A stretch of DNA of 64,000 nucleotides, from NCBI RefSeq assembly GCF_037026715.1, contig NZ_JBANCG010000009.1:62001-126000 (forward strand), given 5' to 3'. The stretch comes from Breoghania sp037026715 (GTDB lineage: Bacteria > Pseudomonadota > Alphaproteobacteria > Rhizobiales > Stappiaceae). Shown here piece after piece: positions 1 through 8,413 of the stretch (position 1 is its first letter; every line of letters begins with the position of its first letter). Under the pieces are notes generated by a model. The model worked only from the letters and a program-made list of their open reading frames with translations. It had not been told where the DNA came from and made no database searches. Made by a program: the position numbers and the translations under genes.

Positions 1-399
1 CAGGACAAGGCTGTCGCTGCCCAGGTCCTCGAAGAGGCGGCGTACATCGCCGCGGCGGCCGGTGCAGAGCTGCATCTGCTCACGGTTGTCCCGACCTATT
101 CGATGTCGATCGTCGGATCGTTCTTTCCTGATAACTACGAGGCGAAGGCTCTTTCGGCCGCACGTTCCGCCATGACCGAGTTCATGTCAGAGCAGCCAAA
201 GGCCAGTGAGGCGAAAGGCCATGTCGCCCACGGTACCATTTACGATGAGATCATGAAGGCCGCCGACAAGCTCGATTGCGATCTCATCGTCATGGCTTCG
301 CACCGGCCCGAGCTCAAGGACTATCTGCTCGGCCCCAACGCCGCGCGGGTCGTGCGCCACGCCAACCAGTCGGTCTTCGTGGTGCGCGCAACCAGTTAA
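1..399 (+). CDS. Universal stress protein (UspA family), 3' part only
   Basis: The reading frame is open from the first base, so the true start lies before the window; about 132 residues remain. The end of the protein shows the UspA pattern: a hydrophobic strand followed by MASHRPELKDYLLGPNAARV and then a VFVVR strand. The glycine-containing stretch corresponds to the nucleotide-binding loop of the family, here with GPNAARVV in place of the common GSVAERVV. UspA proteins are small cytoplasmic proteins linked to stress survival. The aminotransferase gene follows after 49 bases on the same strand, and nothing visible links the two functionally. Confidence 0.85.
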   Translation, partial: QDKAVAAQVLEEAAYIAAAAGAELHLLTVVPTYSMSIVGSFFPDNYEAKALSAARSAMTEFMSEQPKASEAKGHVAHGTIYDEIMKAADKLDCDLIVMASHRPELKDYLLGPNAARVVRHANQSVFVVRATS

Positions 400-448
400 T
401 GCTCTGTCAGATCGACAGAGACCGAACAAGATCAAGAAACAAGACAGT

Positions 449-1771
449 ATGACCGGACATATTTTCGGGCGCTCCACGCGGTTGTCTCCGCCCGTGGCAG
501 TCAAGGGCGATGGCTGCTACATCATCGACAGGTCGGGCAAGCGCTATCTCGATGGCTCCGGGGGCGCTGCCGTTTCGTGTCTCGGTCATTCCGACGCCGA
601 TGTCGCCGCCGCTATTCGCGCGCAACTCGATGACATCGCCTTTGCGCACACGAGCTTCTTTACCTCCGATGCTGCCGAGGAGCTGGCCGATCTTCTGATC
701 GATCATGCGCCGGAAGGCATCGAACGCGTCTATCTGGTCTCCGGTGGTTCGGAAGCGGTGGAAGCGGCGATCAAGGTCGCGCGCCAGTATTTCGTGGAGA
801 CCGGCGAGCCCGGTCGTCACCGGGTCATCGCGAGGCGTCAGAGCTATCACGGCAACACGCTGGGAGCGCTGGCGGCTGGCGGTAATGCCTGGCGGCGTGC
901 CCAGTTCGCGCCGTTGCTGGTTGAAACATCCCACATATCGCCCTGCTACGCCTATCGCGGGTGCAATGACGGCGAGGCCGAGGCCGATTACGGCCGGCGC
1001 GTTGCCGATGAACTCGAGGCCGAGATCGAGCGTCTGGGACCTGAGACGGTCATGGCCTTTGTCGCGGAACCCGTCGTCGGTGCAACACTCGGAGCCGTCC
1101 CTGCGGTGGAGGGGTATTTCAGCCGCATTCGCGAAATCTGCGACCGTCACGGCGTGCTTCTTATCCTTGACGAGGTGATGTGCGGCATGGGGCGGACGGG
1201 GTCGTTCTTTGCCTGCGAGCAGGACGGCGTCAGGCCCGATATCCTCACCATTGCGAAGGGGCTCGGCGCCGGCTACGAGCCAATCGGAGCGATGCTGTGT
1301 TCGGGGCGGATCTACGATGCGATCGCGGCCGGGTCGGGCTTCTTCCAGCACGGCCATACCTACATGGGCCATCCGCTGGCGGCTGCGGCGGGGCGGGCGG
1401 TGGTCAAGGCCCTCGACGAACGCCACCTCGTCGCCCGGGTCAGGGAGCAGGGCGAGAAGCTCGAAGCGGCTCTGCACGCCGCGTTCGGCCAGCATCCGCA
1501 TGTCGGCGACATTCGCGGCCGCGGCCTGTTTCGTGGCGTCGAGATCGTCTCGGACAGGGCGTCAAGAGAGCCGTTCGATCCCGCGCGCGGGGTCGCTGCG
1601 GCGATCAAGAAGGCTGCTTTCGAGGCGGGCCTGATCTGTTATCCCATGAGCGGCACCATCGACGGACGGCGCGGCGATCATGTGCTGCTGGCCCCGCCGT
1701 TCATCATCTCCGACGATCAGATCGGAGAACTTGTCGACAAGCTCGGCGTTGCCATGTCCAGAGTGACCTGA
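449..1771 (+). CDS. Class III (PLP-dependent) aminotransferase
   Basis: A 440-residue protein of the usual length for fold-type I, class III aminotransferases. Seen in order: an SGGSEAVE phosphate-binding segment near residue 98, the aromatic stacking region QSYHGNTLGA near 131, the cofactor aspartate in LILDEVMCGMGRTG (Asp241) and the Schiff-base lysine in TIAKGLGAGY (Lys270). Such enzymes move an amino group from an amine, omega-amino acid or beta-amino acid to pyruvate or 2-oxoglutarate. The substrate cannot be read from the sequence. The FCD-type GntR regulator, the D-2-hydroxyacid dehydrogenase and the amino-acid-type ABC importer downstream suggest a pathway for uptake and breakdown of an amino compound. 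The family is firm; the pathway is inference. Confidence 0.9.
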   Translation: MTGHIFGRSTRLSPPVAVKGDGCYIIDRSGKRYLDGSGGAAVSCLGHSDADVAAAIRAQLDDIAFAHTSFFTSDAAEELADLLIDHAPEGIERVYLVSGGSEAVEAAIKVARQYFVETGEPGRHRVIARRQSYHGNTLGALAAGGNAWRRAQFAPLLVETSHISPCYAYRGCNDGEAEADYGRRVADELEAEIERLGPETVMAFVAEPVVGATLGAVPAVEGYFSRIREICDRHGVLLILDEVMCGMGRTGSFFACEQDGVRPDILTIAKGLGAGYEPIGAMLCSGRIYDAIAAGSGFFQHGHTYMGHPLAAAAGRAVVKALDERHLVARVREQGEKLEAALHAAFGQHPHVGDIRGRGLFRGVEIVSDRASREPFDPARGVAAAIKKAAFEAGLICYPMSGTIDGRRGDHVLLAPPFIISDDQIGELVDKLGVAMSRVT

Positions 1772-1847
1772 CAGCCCACGCGTTGGGATCCGCCGAGAGC
1801 GGGTGCAGCGGCGCTGTTTGCAGCGTATTCCATTCGCGAATTCGAGA

Positions 1848-1864
1848 ACAATCGTATACATTGT
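1848..1864. promoter_or_regulatory. Candidate GntR-type operator at the regulator's own start
   Basis: ACAATCGTATACATTGT is an inverted repeat (ACAAT, seven bases, ATTGT) with a GTATAC core. It resembles the ATTGTATACAAT-like sites known for several FCD-subfamily GntR regulators. It ends five bases before the ATG of the GntR gene, where a bound protein would block transcription or translation initiation. Autoregulation is inference. Confidence 0.45.
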
Positions 1865-1869
1865 CCCGT

Positions 1870-2508
1870 ATGAAAAGCACGCCTGCCAATCCTGAAAGCC
1901 TCTACGACCGCCTGATCGATGCGATCGAGCAGGGGGAACTCGGGCCCGGCGACGCCTTGCGCGAATCGCGCCTGGCTGAACGGTTCGGAACGTCGCGCAC
2001 GCCGGTCCGGGAGGCGCTTCGGCGGCTTGAGGCACAGGGATTGGTCACGCACAACGCGCACAGGGGCTGCGTCGTCGCGGCTCTTGATTACGATCAGATC
2101 GGCGAGCTTTACGCGGCGCGGGAAGTGATGGAGGGTTCGGCCGCGCGCGGCGCCGCGCTCCATGCCGCCCCGCAGGAAATCGCGCTGCTCCGCCAGCTCG
2201 TGGAAGAGGGGCGCGCCATGGTCGACAAGCCGGTCGAACTGGCGGTCGTCAACCGGCGGTTTCACCGGATCATCCATCGCTCTTCACACAATCGCTATCT
2301 GAACCAGCTTCTCGACACAATGCGCGTCCACATGGCGCTGATCGAGGGAACGACCCTGTCGCTGCCCGAACGCGGGGCCCAGTCGATTGCCGAACACGAG
2401 GCCATCGTGGAGGCGATCGCGGCCCGTGATCCGGACGCCGCCGAAAAGGCGACCCGGCGCCACGTGGCCACCGCATATCAGAACCGGGTTTCGATGCTGC
2501 TAACCTGA
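1870..2508 (+). CDS. GntR family transcriptional regulator, FCD subfamily
   Basis: A 212-residue DNA-binding regulator. Residues 10-70 form the GntR winged helix, with LRESRLAERFGTSRTPVREA as the recognition region. The remainder is an all-helical FCD ligand-binding domain with the family's metal-ligand-like histidines and acidic residues (NRRFHRIIHRSSHNRY, then a late EHEAIVEAI stretch). The ATG at 1870 is chosen because GntR proteins usually have about ten residues before the first helix; an in-frame TTG lies nine bases upstream. No good Shine-Dalgarno sequence is visible, so the message may be leaderless or poorly translated. It lies between the aminotransferase and the dehydrogenase and probably controls them and the importer (inference). 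Confidence 0.9.
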   Translation: MKSTPANPESLYDRLIDAIEQGELGPGDALRESRLAERFGTSRTPVREALRRLEAQGLVTHNAHRGCVVAALDYDQIGELYAAREVMEGSAARGAALHAAPQEIALLRQLVEEGRAMVDKPVELAVVNRRFHRIIHRSSHNRYLNQLLDTMRVHMALIEGTTLSLPERGAQSIAEHEAIVEAIAARDPDAAEKATRRHVATAYQNRVSMLLT

Positions 2509-2649
2509 CCGCGTCGCGGTACAAGCCCGCTTGGACTGCAACGTGAGAATAAGAGAATTGGCATAATGGGTGATCGGGCTGCGGTCCCGTTGCCTTGGTC
2601 CAGGTGCATCCCGTCATGAAATTGAAGCGATCCGGAGCCCTTGGACAAC

Positions 2650-3606
2650 ATGCGCATCGCGGTTCTCGATGATTATCAGCGGGTTGCCCGCACTTATGCC
2701 GACTGGGGCGGTGTCGACGGCAAGGCCGATGTCACCGTCTATTCGGCGCCGCTGGGCGGCGAAGAAGACGTCGTGGCCGAATTGCAGCCGTACGACGCCA
2801 TCTGCCTCATGCGTGAGCGTACGCCTTTTCCCGCTTCGGTGATCGAGGCCCTGCCCAATCTCAAGCTGTTGGTCACCACCGGAATGCGCAACGCGGCCAT
2901 CGACATGGAGGCGGCCGAGAGATGCGGCGTGATCGTCTGCGGCACGCATTCGCCTGGGCATGCAACCGCCGAGCTCGCTTTCGGGCTGATCATAGGGCTG
3001 GCGCGTAAGCTGTTACCTGAAGTGCGTTCGATTGCCGGCGGCGGCTGGCAGGTCGATGTCGGGCGGGATCTGCGTGGCGCAATGCTCGGAATTATCGGTC
3101 TAGGTCGGCTCGGGGCGCAGGTCGCGGGGTTCGGCAAAGCCTTCGGAATGAACGTGATCGCCTGGAGCGCAAATCTCACGGACGAACGCTGCGCAGAAGT
3201 CGGAGTGGAGCGGGCGGACAGTGTGGACGATCTTCTGACGCGCGCCGATTTCGTCAGCATCCACACGCGTCTTTCGCAACGCACACAAGGGCTGATTGGC
3301 GCTGCTGAACTGGCGCTGATGAAGCCGGATGCCGTGCTGGTCAACACCTCGCGCGCGCCCATCGTTGACACCATGGCGTTGATGGCGGCGCTTTTCGCGG
3401 GACAGATTGGTGGTGCGGGGCTCGATGTCTTCGATGAGGAGCCGCTGCCGGCAGGTCATCCCCTTCACGCGGCGCCGAACCTGATCATGACTCCGCATCT
3501 GGGCTACGTGACGCGCGAAACATATGCCGTCTTCTATCGTGAGACGGTCGAGGATCTGGAGGCCTATCTCGAAGGTGCTCCGATCCGTTTGCTGTCCGCC
3601 CGATGA
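2650..3606 (+). CDS. D-2-hydroxyacid dehydrogenase family protein
   Basis: A 318-residue NAD-dependent dehydrogenase of the D-isomer-specific family. The nucleotide motif GIIGLGRLG is at residues 147-155. The catalytic set is present: Arg235 in NTSRAPIVD, Glu264 in DEEPLP and His283 in TPHLGY. Relatives reduce 2-oxoacids to D-2-hydroxyacids or catalyse the reverse; this branch is often labelled phosphoglycerate dehydrogenase-like without proof. The ATG at 2650 gives the natural MRIAVLDDY start; a TTG nine bases upstream is closer to the GGAG sequence and remains possible. It may handle the 2-oxoacid produced by the nearby aminotransferase (inference). Confidence 0.88.
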   Translation: MRIAVLDDYQRVARTYADWGGVDGKADVTVYSAPLGGEEDVVAELQPYDAICLMRERTPFPASVIEALPNLKLLVTTGMRNAAIDMEAAERCGVIVCGTHSPGHATAELAFGLIIGLARKLLPEVRSIAGGGWQVDVGRDLRGAMLGIIGLGRLGAQVAGFGKAFGMNVIAWSANLTDERCAEVGVERADSVDDLLTRADFVSIHTRLSQRTQGLIGAAELALMKPDAVLVNTSRAPIVDTMALMAALFAGQIGGAGLDVFDEEPLPAGHPLHAAPNLIMTPHLGYVTRETYAVFYRETVEDLEAYLEGAPIRLLSAR

Positions 3607-3968
3607 CCGGAAAGATACGGTAAGGGTAGGAACAACCTTCGGTTTTTCATCGCGCAAACCTATTGATGAAATAGCCTTATACAAAAGTCTAAATCTACGG
3701 TTTTGGGTTACTTGTTACGTTTTTGATGCAATGCGGTATGTGCCGGTAGGATATATGTGAATTTCTTGAAATGTTAATCGGTTTGAGACATTCGGGAAGT
3801 GTAATTCGACTTTCTCCGCGCCAAAGGTCGTATTGCACGCGGCCGTTCCAATTCTCTATGTATTATGCCTCTGCGCCGTGGTCTGGAGGGGCCGGCTCGT
3901 GACGTTTGGAGGAAACGACACGGCAGCGAGGCGCGGAATTCGGCTTTTGAGCCTTTCGGGAGGAATTC
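3607..3968. other. Intergenic region upstream of the first ABC importer
   Basis: About 360 bases with no convincing gene and locally lower G+C. It should hold the importer promoter; an extended -10-like TGTATTAT lies near 3858 but no good -35 is at the right distance. Just before the receptor gene there is a small hairpin (GGCT, TTTG, AGCC) and then a strong GGGAGGAATTC ribosome-binding site. Confidence 0.5.
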
Positions 3969-5309
3969 ATGAAAGACCTTACTACTTCCATAAACCGTCG
4001 TAGCCTTCTCAGGGCGACCGCGGCGTCCGGCCTCGTGCTTGCCACCCCGACCATCTTCTCGCGCGGCGCCTGGGCGCAGAACTTCGCAAACGATCCGACC
4101 AACAAGAGCTCCGTCACGCTCGGTTTCAACGTGCCGCAGACCGGCGCCTATGCCGATGAAGGCGCAGATGAGCTGCGCGCCTACCAGCTTGCCGTGAAGC
4201 ACCTCAACGGCGAGGGCGACGGCGGCATGTTGCAGACGATGAAGCCGCTTGCGCTGAAGGGCAACGGCGTGCTCGGCAAGAAGGTGGAATACGTCACCGG
4301 CGATACCCAGACCAAGTCGGATGCGGCGCGCTCCTCCGCCAAGCGCATGGTGGAGAAGGACGGCGCGATCATGATCACCGGCGGCTCCTCGTCGGGCGTC
4401 GCGGTCGCGGTGCAGTCGCTTTGCCAGGAGATGGGCATCATCTTCATGGCTGGCCTGACCCACTCCAACGACACCACGGGTAAGGACAAGCGCAAGTACG
4501 GCTTCCGGCACTTCTTCAACGCGTACATGTCGGGCGCCGCGCTCGGTCCGGTGCTGAAGGAAGAGATGGGCACCGATCGCCGCGCCTATCATCTGACGGC
4601 GGACTACACCTGGGGCTGGACGCAGGAAGAGTCGATCAAGAACACCACCGAGGCTCTCGGCTGGGAAACGGTCGCAACCGTCCGCACGCCGCTCGGTGCC
4701 GGCGATTTCTCGCAATACATCACGCCCGTGCTCAATTCCGGCGCCGACGTTCTGATCCTGAACCACTACGGCAAGGACATGGTCAATTCTCTGACCCAGG
4801 CCGTTCAGTTCGGGCTCAAGGACAAGATGGTCAACGGCAAGAAGTTCGAGATCATCGTGCCGCTGTTCTCGCGTCTGATGGCGCAGGGCGCGGGTGACGC
4901 GATCAAGGGAATACTCGGCACCACCAACTGGAATTGGTCGCTGCAGGACGCCGCCTCGCAAGCCTTCGTCAAGTCGTTCGGCCAGGAATACGGTTTCCCG
5001 CCGTCCCAGGCCGCGCACACCTGCTACGTCCAGACGCTGCTTTATGCGGACGCCTGCGAGCGGGCCGGGACGTTCTATCCCTGCGAAGTCATCAAGGCGC
5101 TTGAAGACTTCGAGTTCGACGGCATGGGCAACGGCCCGACGCTTTATCGCGGTGCCGATCACCAGTGCTTCAAGAGCGTCCTGGTGGTGCGCGGCAACGA
5201 GAACCCGTCGAGCCAGTTCGATCTCCTCAAGGTTGTCAAGGAAGTGCCGGCGGAGGCCGTCACCTACGATCCGACGATCTTCGGCGGCGAACTCGGCACC
5301 TGCAGCTGA
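3969..5309 (+). CDS. ABC transporter substrate-binding protein, branched-chain amino acid type
   Basis: A 446-residue periplasmic receptor of the Peripla_BP_6/LivK type. The start is supported by GGGAGGAATTC immediately before the ATG. The N-terminus is a twin-arginine signal (NRRSLLRATAASGLVLATP), with likely cleavage after GAWA, so the protein should be exported folded. The mature part begins with SSVTLGFNVPQTGAYADEG, the usual first strand and ligand loop of the family. Three permease/ATPase genes of the same class and a fourth follow on the same strand. The ligand is not readable; amides, amino acids and urea-like compounds are all possible. The adjacent aminotransferase favours an amino compound. 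Confidence 0.88.
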   Translation: MKDLTTSINRRSLLRATAASGLVLATPTIFSRGAWAQNFANDPTNKSSVTLGFNVPQTGAYADEGADELRAYQLAVKHLNGEGDGGMLQTMKPLALKGNGVLGKKVEYVTGDTQTKSDAARSSAKRMVEKDGAIMITGGSSSGVAVAVQSLCQEMGIIFMAGLTHSNDTTGKDKRKYGFRHFFNAYMSGAALGPVLKEEMGTDRRAYHLTADYTWGWTQEESIKNTTEALGWETVATVRTPLGAGDFSQYITPVLNSGADVLILNHYGKDMVNSLTQAVQFGLKDKMVNGKKFEIIVPLFSRLMAQGAGDAIKGILGTTNWNWSLQDAASQAFVKSFGQEYGFPPSQAAHTCYVQTLLYADACERAGTFYPCEVIKALEDFEFDGMGNGPTLYRGADHQCFKSVLVVRGNENPSSQFDLLKVVKEVPAEAVTYDPTIFGGELGTCS

Positions 5310-5322
5310 TTATGCGAAGGCG

Positions 5323-5383
5323 GCCGGCCGCCTGCCGGCGCTTGCCTGTTCCCATGGGGCGGGCAGGTGGCGGGGCGGCCGGC
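5323..5383 (+). promoter_or_regulatory. Strong intercistronic hairpin after the receptor gene
   Basis: GCCGGCCGCCTGCC at 5323-5336 pairs with GGCAGG at 5362-5367 and CGGCCGGC at 5376-5383, with a bulge between the last two. There is no T-run, so this looks like a 3'-end stabiliser or partial terminator rather than a full stop. It should keep receptor mRNA in excess over the permease message. Confidence 0.55.
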
Positions 5384-5488
5384 TCTCACGTGCTCCGCGA
5401 TTGATGCCGGACTTGCGTGCGGACAGATCCGCAAGGTCCTGCGCATGGCGGCCGCTTCCCGACATCCACCAAATATCGGCGTAACCCT

Positions 5489-6505
5489 ATGGATGCGTTC
5501 GTACTCCAGCTTCTCAACGGTCTCGACAAGGGCGGAGCCTACGCCCTTATTGCCCTTGGTCTGACTCTGGTTTTCGGCACGCTCGGCGTCGTCAACTTCG
5601 CCCACGGTGCCCTGTTCATGCTGGGCGCCTTCTGCGCGGTGACGTTGCAGAAGCTGCTCACGCTCTCCGTGAAGGTGAAGGACGAGGGGGTGACCTTCTT
5701 CGACGCCTACAAGGAGATCCCCTATCTGGAGGTCTGGTTCGGCGACACGGGCAAGGCGATCATCGATTACGCCGTGCCGTTGTCGATCCTCCTTGCGATC
5801 CCCGTCATGCTGGTGATCGGTCTGGTGATGGAGCGCGGCCTAATCCGCTTTTTCTACAAGCGCAGCCATGCCGAGCAGATTCTCGTCACGTTCGGGCTTG
5901 CCATCGTGCTGCAGGAGATCGTGAAGACGGCATTCGGCGCCAACCCGATACCGACCGGCGCTCCGGAAGCGGTGGCGGGGAGCGCAAGCATCGGCGAATG
6001 GATCGGGCTCGGGGCGGCGGTGGTCTATCCGTGGTGGCGGCTCATCTATCTCGCCTTCTCGCTTCTGGTGATCGCGGCCGTCTTCTCGTTCCTGCAGTTC
6101 ACGACATACGGCATGGTGGTGCGCGCTGGCATGCAGGACCGGGAGACGGTCGGCCTTCTTGGCATCAACATTGAGCGGCGGTTCACCGTGGTCTTCGGCA
6201 TCGCTGCCATCGTTGCCGGGCTCGCCGGGGTCATGTACACGCCGATCCTGCCTCCCGACTATCACATGGGCATGGAATTCCTGGTGCTGTCCTTCGTCGT
6301 GGTCGTGGTCGGCGGCATGGGCTCCCTGCCTGGCGCCGTTTCCGCCGGCTTCCTTCTTGGCATCCTGCAGTCCTTCGCCTCGATGACGGAAGTGAAGGAC
6401 ATTCTGCCGGGCATCGACCAGATCATCATCTATCTCGTCGCCGTCGTGATCCTGCTCGTCAGGCCGCGCGGTCTGATGGGACGTCGCGGGGTGATGGAAA
6501 GCTAA
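5489..6505 (+). CDS. Branched-chain amino acid-type ABC permease (LivH family)
   Basis: A 338-residue inner-membrane permease. The core FGTLGVVNFAHGALFMLGAF near the N-terminus and the late VVVVGGMGSLPGA segment are typical of LivH. The ATG at 5489 gives MDAFVLQLLNGLDKGG, the usual LivH start; the frame is open further upstream, but that part is Arg/Pro-rich and unlikely to be translated. No strong ribosome-binding site is visible. It should pair with the LivM-type permease starting four bases after its stop to form the translocation pore for the upstream Tat-exported receptor. Confidence 0.88.
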   Translation: MDAFVLQLLNGLDKGGAYALIALGLTLVFGTLGVVNFAHGALFMLGAFCAVTLQKLLTLSVKVKDEGVTFFDAYKEIPYLEVWFGDTGKAIIDYAVPLSILLAIPVMLVIGLVMERGLIRFFYKRSHAEQILVTFGLAIVLQEIVKTAFGANPIPTGAPEAVAGSASIGEWIGLGAAVVYPWWRLIYLAFSLLVIAAVFSFLQFTTYGMVVRAGMQDRETVGLLGINIERRFTVVFGIAAIVAGLAGVMYTPILPPDYHMGMEFLVLSFVVVVVGGMGSLPGAVSAGFLLGILQSFASMTEVKDILPGIDQIIIYLVAVVILLVRPRGLMGRRGVMES

Positions 6506-6508
6506 GCC

Positions 6509-7645
6509 ATGAACAGCAATTTCCTGCGTAACGACATGGTCCTGATGGCGGTCTTCACCCTGGTGGTGCTGACCATGCCGATCTGGCTTGCCCCGATCGG
6601 CGCCGGCTATCCGGATCTTCTGCAGAAGATCGCGATCTACGGGATCTTCGCCATCGGCTTCAACATCCTGTTCGGCCTGACGGGCTATCTGTCCTTCGGC
6701 CATGCCGCCTTCCTCGGCGTCGGGTCCTACGCTGCCGTGTGGACGTTCAAGCTCCTCAGCATGAACGTGGTGCCGGCCATCTTTTTCGGTGTGGTAATCG
6801 CCGGATTGTTCGCGCTATTCATCGGCTATGTGTCGCTGCGCCGCTCGGGCATCTATTTCTCGATCCTGACGCTCGCCTTCGCGCAGATGTCCTACAATCT
6901 CGCCTACTCTGTGCTGACGCCTATAACCAACGGCGAAACGGGCCTGCAGCTTTCGCAGAACGATCCGCGCGTCATCGACCATGCGCTCGGCATCGCGGAA
7001 TCGGGCCTTCCGGCGCCCTCGTTTTTCGGCATCGAGACGATCGGATGGAGCGGGTTCTATGTCTGCGCCGTCGTACTGATCATCGCGTTCTTCCTTGCGC
7101 TCCGGATCTTCCGCTCGCCGTTCGGCATGGCGCTGAGAGCAATCAAGTCGAACCAGAACCGGATGAACTACACTGGCTTCAACACCCGGCCCTACACGCT
7201 TGCCGCCTTCGTGGTCTCGGGCATGTATGCGGGGCTCGCTGGCTCTCTGCTCGCCGTCACCGATCCGCTCGCGGGTGCGGAACGCATGCAGTGGACGGCA
7301 TCGGGCGAGGTGGTTCTGATGACGATCCTCGGCGGTGCCGGCACGCTGCTGGGACCGCTTCTCGGTGCCGGCATCATCAAGTATTTCGAGAACATCTTTT
7401 CAGCTTACAACGAGCGGGTGCTGCATGAGATTTTCTCTGGACTGCCCGACAGCGTCGAGAACTTCGTCGTGTCGGTCACCAGCCTGTTCGTCGGAGAAGG
7501 CTGGCAACTGACGCTCGGGCTCCTTTTCATGCTGGTCGTCATCTTCCTGCCCGGCGGGGTCATGGAAGGCTTCCGCCGGCTGTTGAAACTGTTCCGTCGC
7601 GAAGGGCCCGAAAGCCCGGAGCGCGCGGCGCAACCGGCGGAATGA
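6509..7645 (+). CDS. Branched-chain amino acid-type ABC permease (LivM family)
   Basis: A 378-residue inner-membrane protein with about ten hydrophobic segments. LivM hallmarks are visible: FGLTGYLSFGHAAFLGVGSY near residue 55, and GEVVLMTILGGAGTLLGP, the loop that contacts the ATPases. The C-terminal tail is charged and cytoplasmic. It starts four bases after the LivH stop and is followed nine bases later by the first ATPase, so the genes are certainly co-transcribed. Compared with many LivM proteins it has an extra loop near residues 310-330, with no obvious meaning. Confidence 0.88.
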   Translation: MNSNFLRNDMVLMAVFTLVVLTMPIWLAPIGAGYPDLLQKIAIYGIFAIGFNILFGLTGYLSFGHAAFLGVGSYAAVWTFKLLSMNVVPAIFFGVVIAGLFALFIGYVSLRRSGIYFSILTLAFAQMSYNLAYSVLTPITNGETGLQLSQNDPRVIDHALGIAESGLPAPSFFGIETIGWSGFYVCAVVLIIAFFLALRIFRSPFGMALRAIKSNQNRMNYTGFNTRPYTLAAFVVSGMYAGLAGSLLAVTDPLAGAERMQWTASGEVVLMTILGGAGTLLGPLLGAGIIKYFENIFSAYNERVLHEIFSGLPDSVENFVVSVTSLFVGEGWQLTLGLLFMLVVIFLPGGVMEGFRRLLKLFRREGPESPERAAQPAE

Positions 7646-7654
7646 GGGGGGATC

Positions 7655-8413
7655 ATGAACGACATCGTCTTGCATGTGGCGGACGTCGACAAGAGTTTCG
7701 GCGGCTTGCGGGCGCTCTCCAACATCGATCTGCAGATTGAGGAGGGCAAGACGCACGCGATCATCGGGCCGAACGGAGCAGGCAAGTCGACATTGCTGAA
7801 TGTCTGCGTGGGCCGCATCGTGCCGGATTCCGGCGCCGTGATCTTTAATGGCAAGGCGCTCACCGGACGTCAGCCGCACGAGATCAACCAGCTTGGCGTT
7901 GCCCGGGTGTTTCAGACCCCGGAGATCTTCCCCGATCTGAGCCTGCTCCACAACGTGATGATTCCAGCATTCGCAAAGCGGGACGGGGCCTTCAGGTTGA
8001 ACGCCTGGTCAGGTCTTGCCCGCGAAAGCGGGATCCGCGCGGAGGCGGAAAGCGTTCTGGAAGATATCGGGCTCATCGAGAAGAAGGACCAGGAGGCGGC
8101 GAGCCTGTCACGCGGCGACAAGCGTCGGCTGGAACTGGCCATGGGGCTCGTCCAGCATCCGCGTCTTCTGCTGCTCGACGAACCGACCGCCGGCATGTCG
8201 CGGCACGATACCAACCGGACTATCGATCTTCTGAAGAAGATCAAGGAACGCGGTATGACGAAGGTCATCATCGAGCACGACATGCATGTGGTCTTCAGTC
8301 TGGCCGATCGAATTTCGGTCCTTGCGCAAGGCCGCATCATCGCCGAAGGGACGCCTGAGGAGGTCCGCAACGATCCGAAGGTCAAGGAAGCCTATCTCGG
8401 GGAGGCACAGTAA
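7655..8413 (+). CDS. ABC transporter ATP-binding protein (LivG family)
   Basis: A 252-residue ATPase. The Walker A motif GPNGAGKST is near residue 38 and Walker B LLLLDEPTAGM near 168. The signature region reads LSRGDKRRLELAMGL, with SRGDK in place of the textbook LSGGQ; LivG proteins are variable here, but this is a noticeable departure. The His-loop is IIEHDMHVVFSLADR. It supplies one half of the ATPase pair for the LivHM-type pore. Its stop codon overlaps the next start (TAATG). Confidence 0.9.
   Translation: MNDIVLHVADVDKSFGGLRALSNIDLQIEEGKTHAIIGPNGAGKSTLLNVCVGRIVPDSGAVIFNGKALTGRQPHEINQLGVARVFQTPEIFPDLSLLHNVMIPAFAKRDGAFRLNAWSGLARESGIRAEAESVLEDIGLIEKKDQEAASLSRGDKRRLELAMGLVQHPRLLLLDEPTAGMSRHDTNRTIDLLKKIKERGMTKVIIEHDMHVVFSLADRISVLAQGRIIAEGTPEEVRNDPKVKEAYLGEAQ

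Noticed and set aside
187..1501. Long minus-strand open frames opposite the aminotransferase
   Set aside because: These are antisense shadows of a G+C-rich gene; they show Arg/Pro/His-rich sequence, no family motifs and no start signals.
3774..5162. A 462-codon minus-strand frame opposite the first receptor gene
   Set aside because: The plus-strand receptor has signal peptide, ribosome-binding site and family sequence; the minus frame is an Arg/His/Gly-rich shadow.
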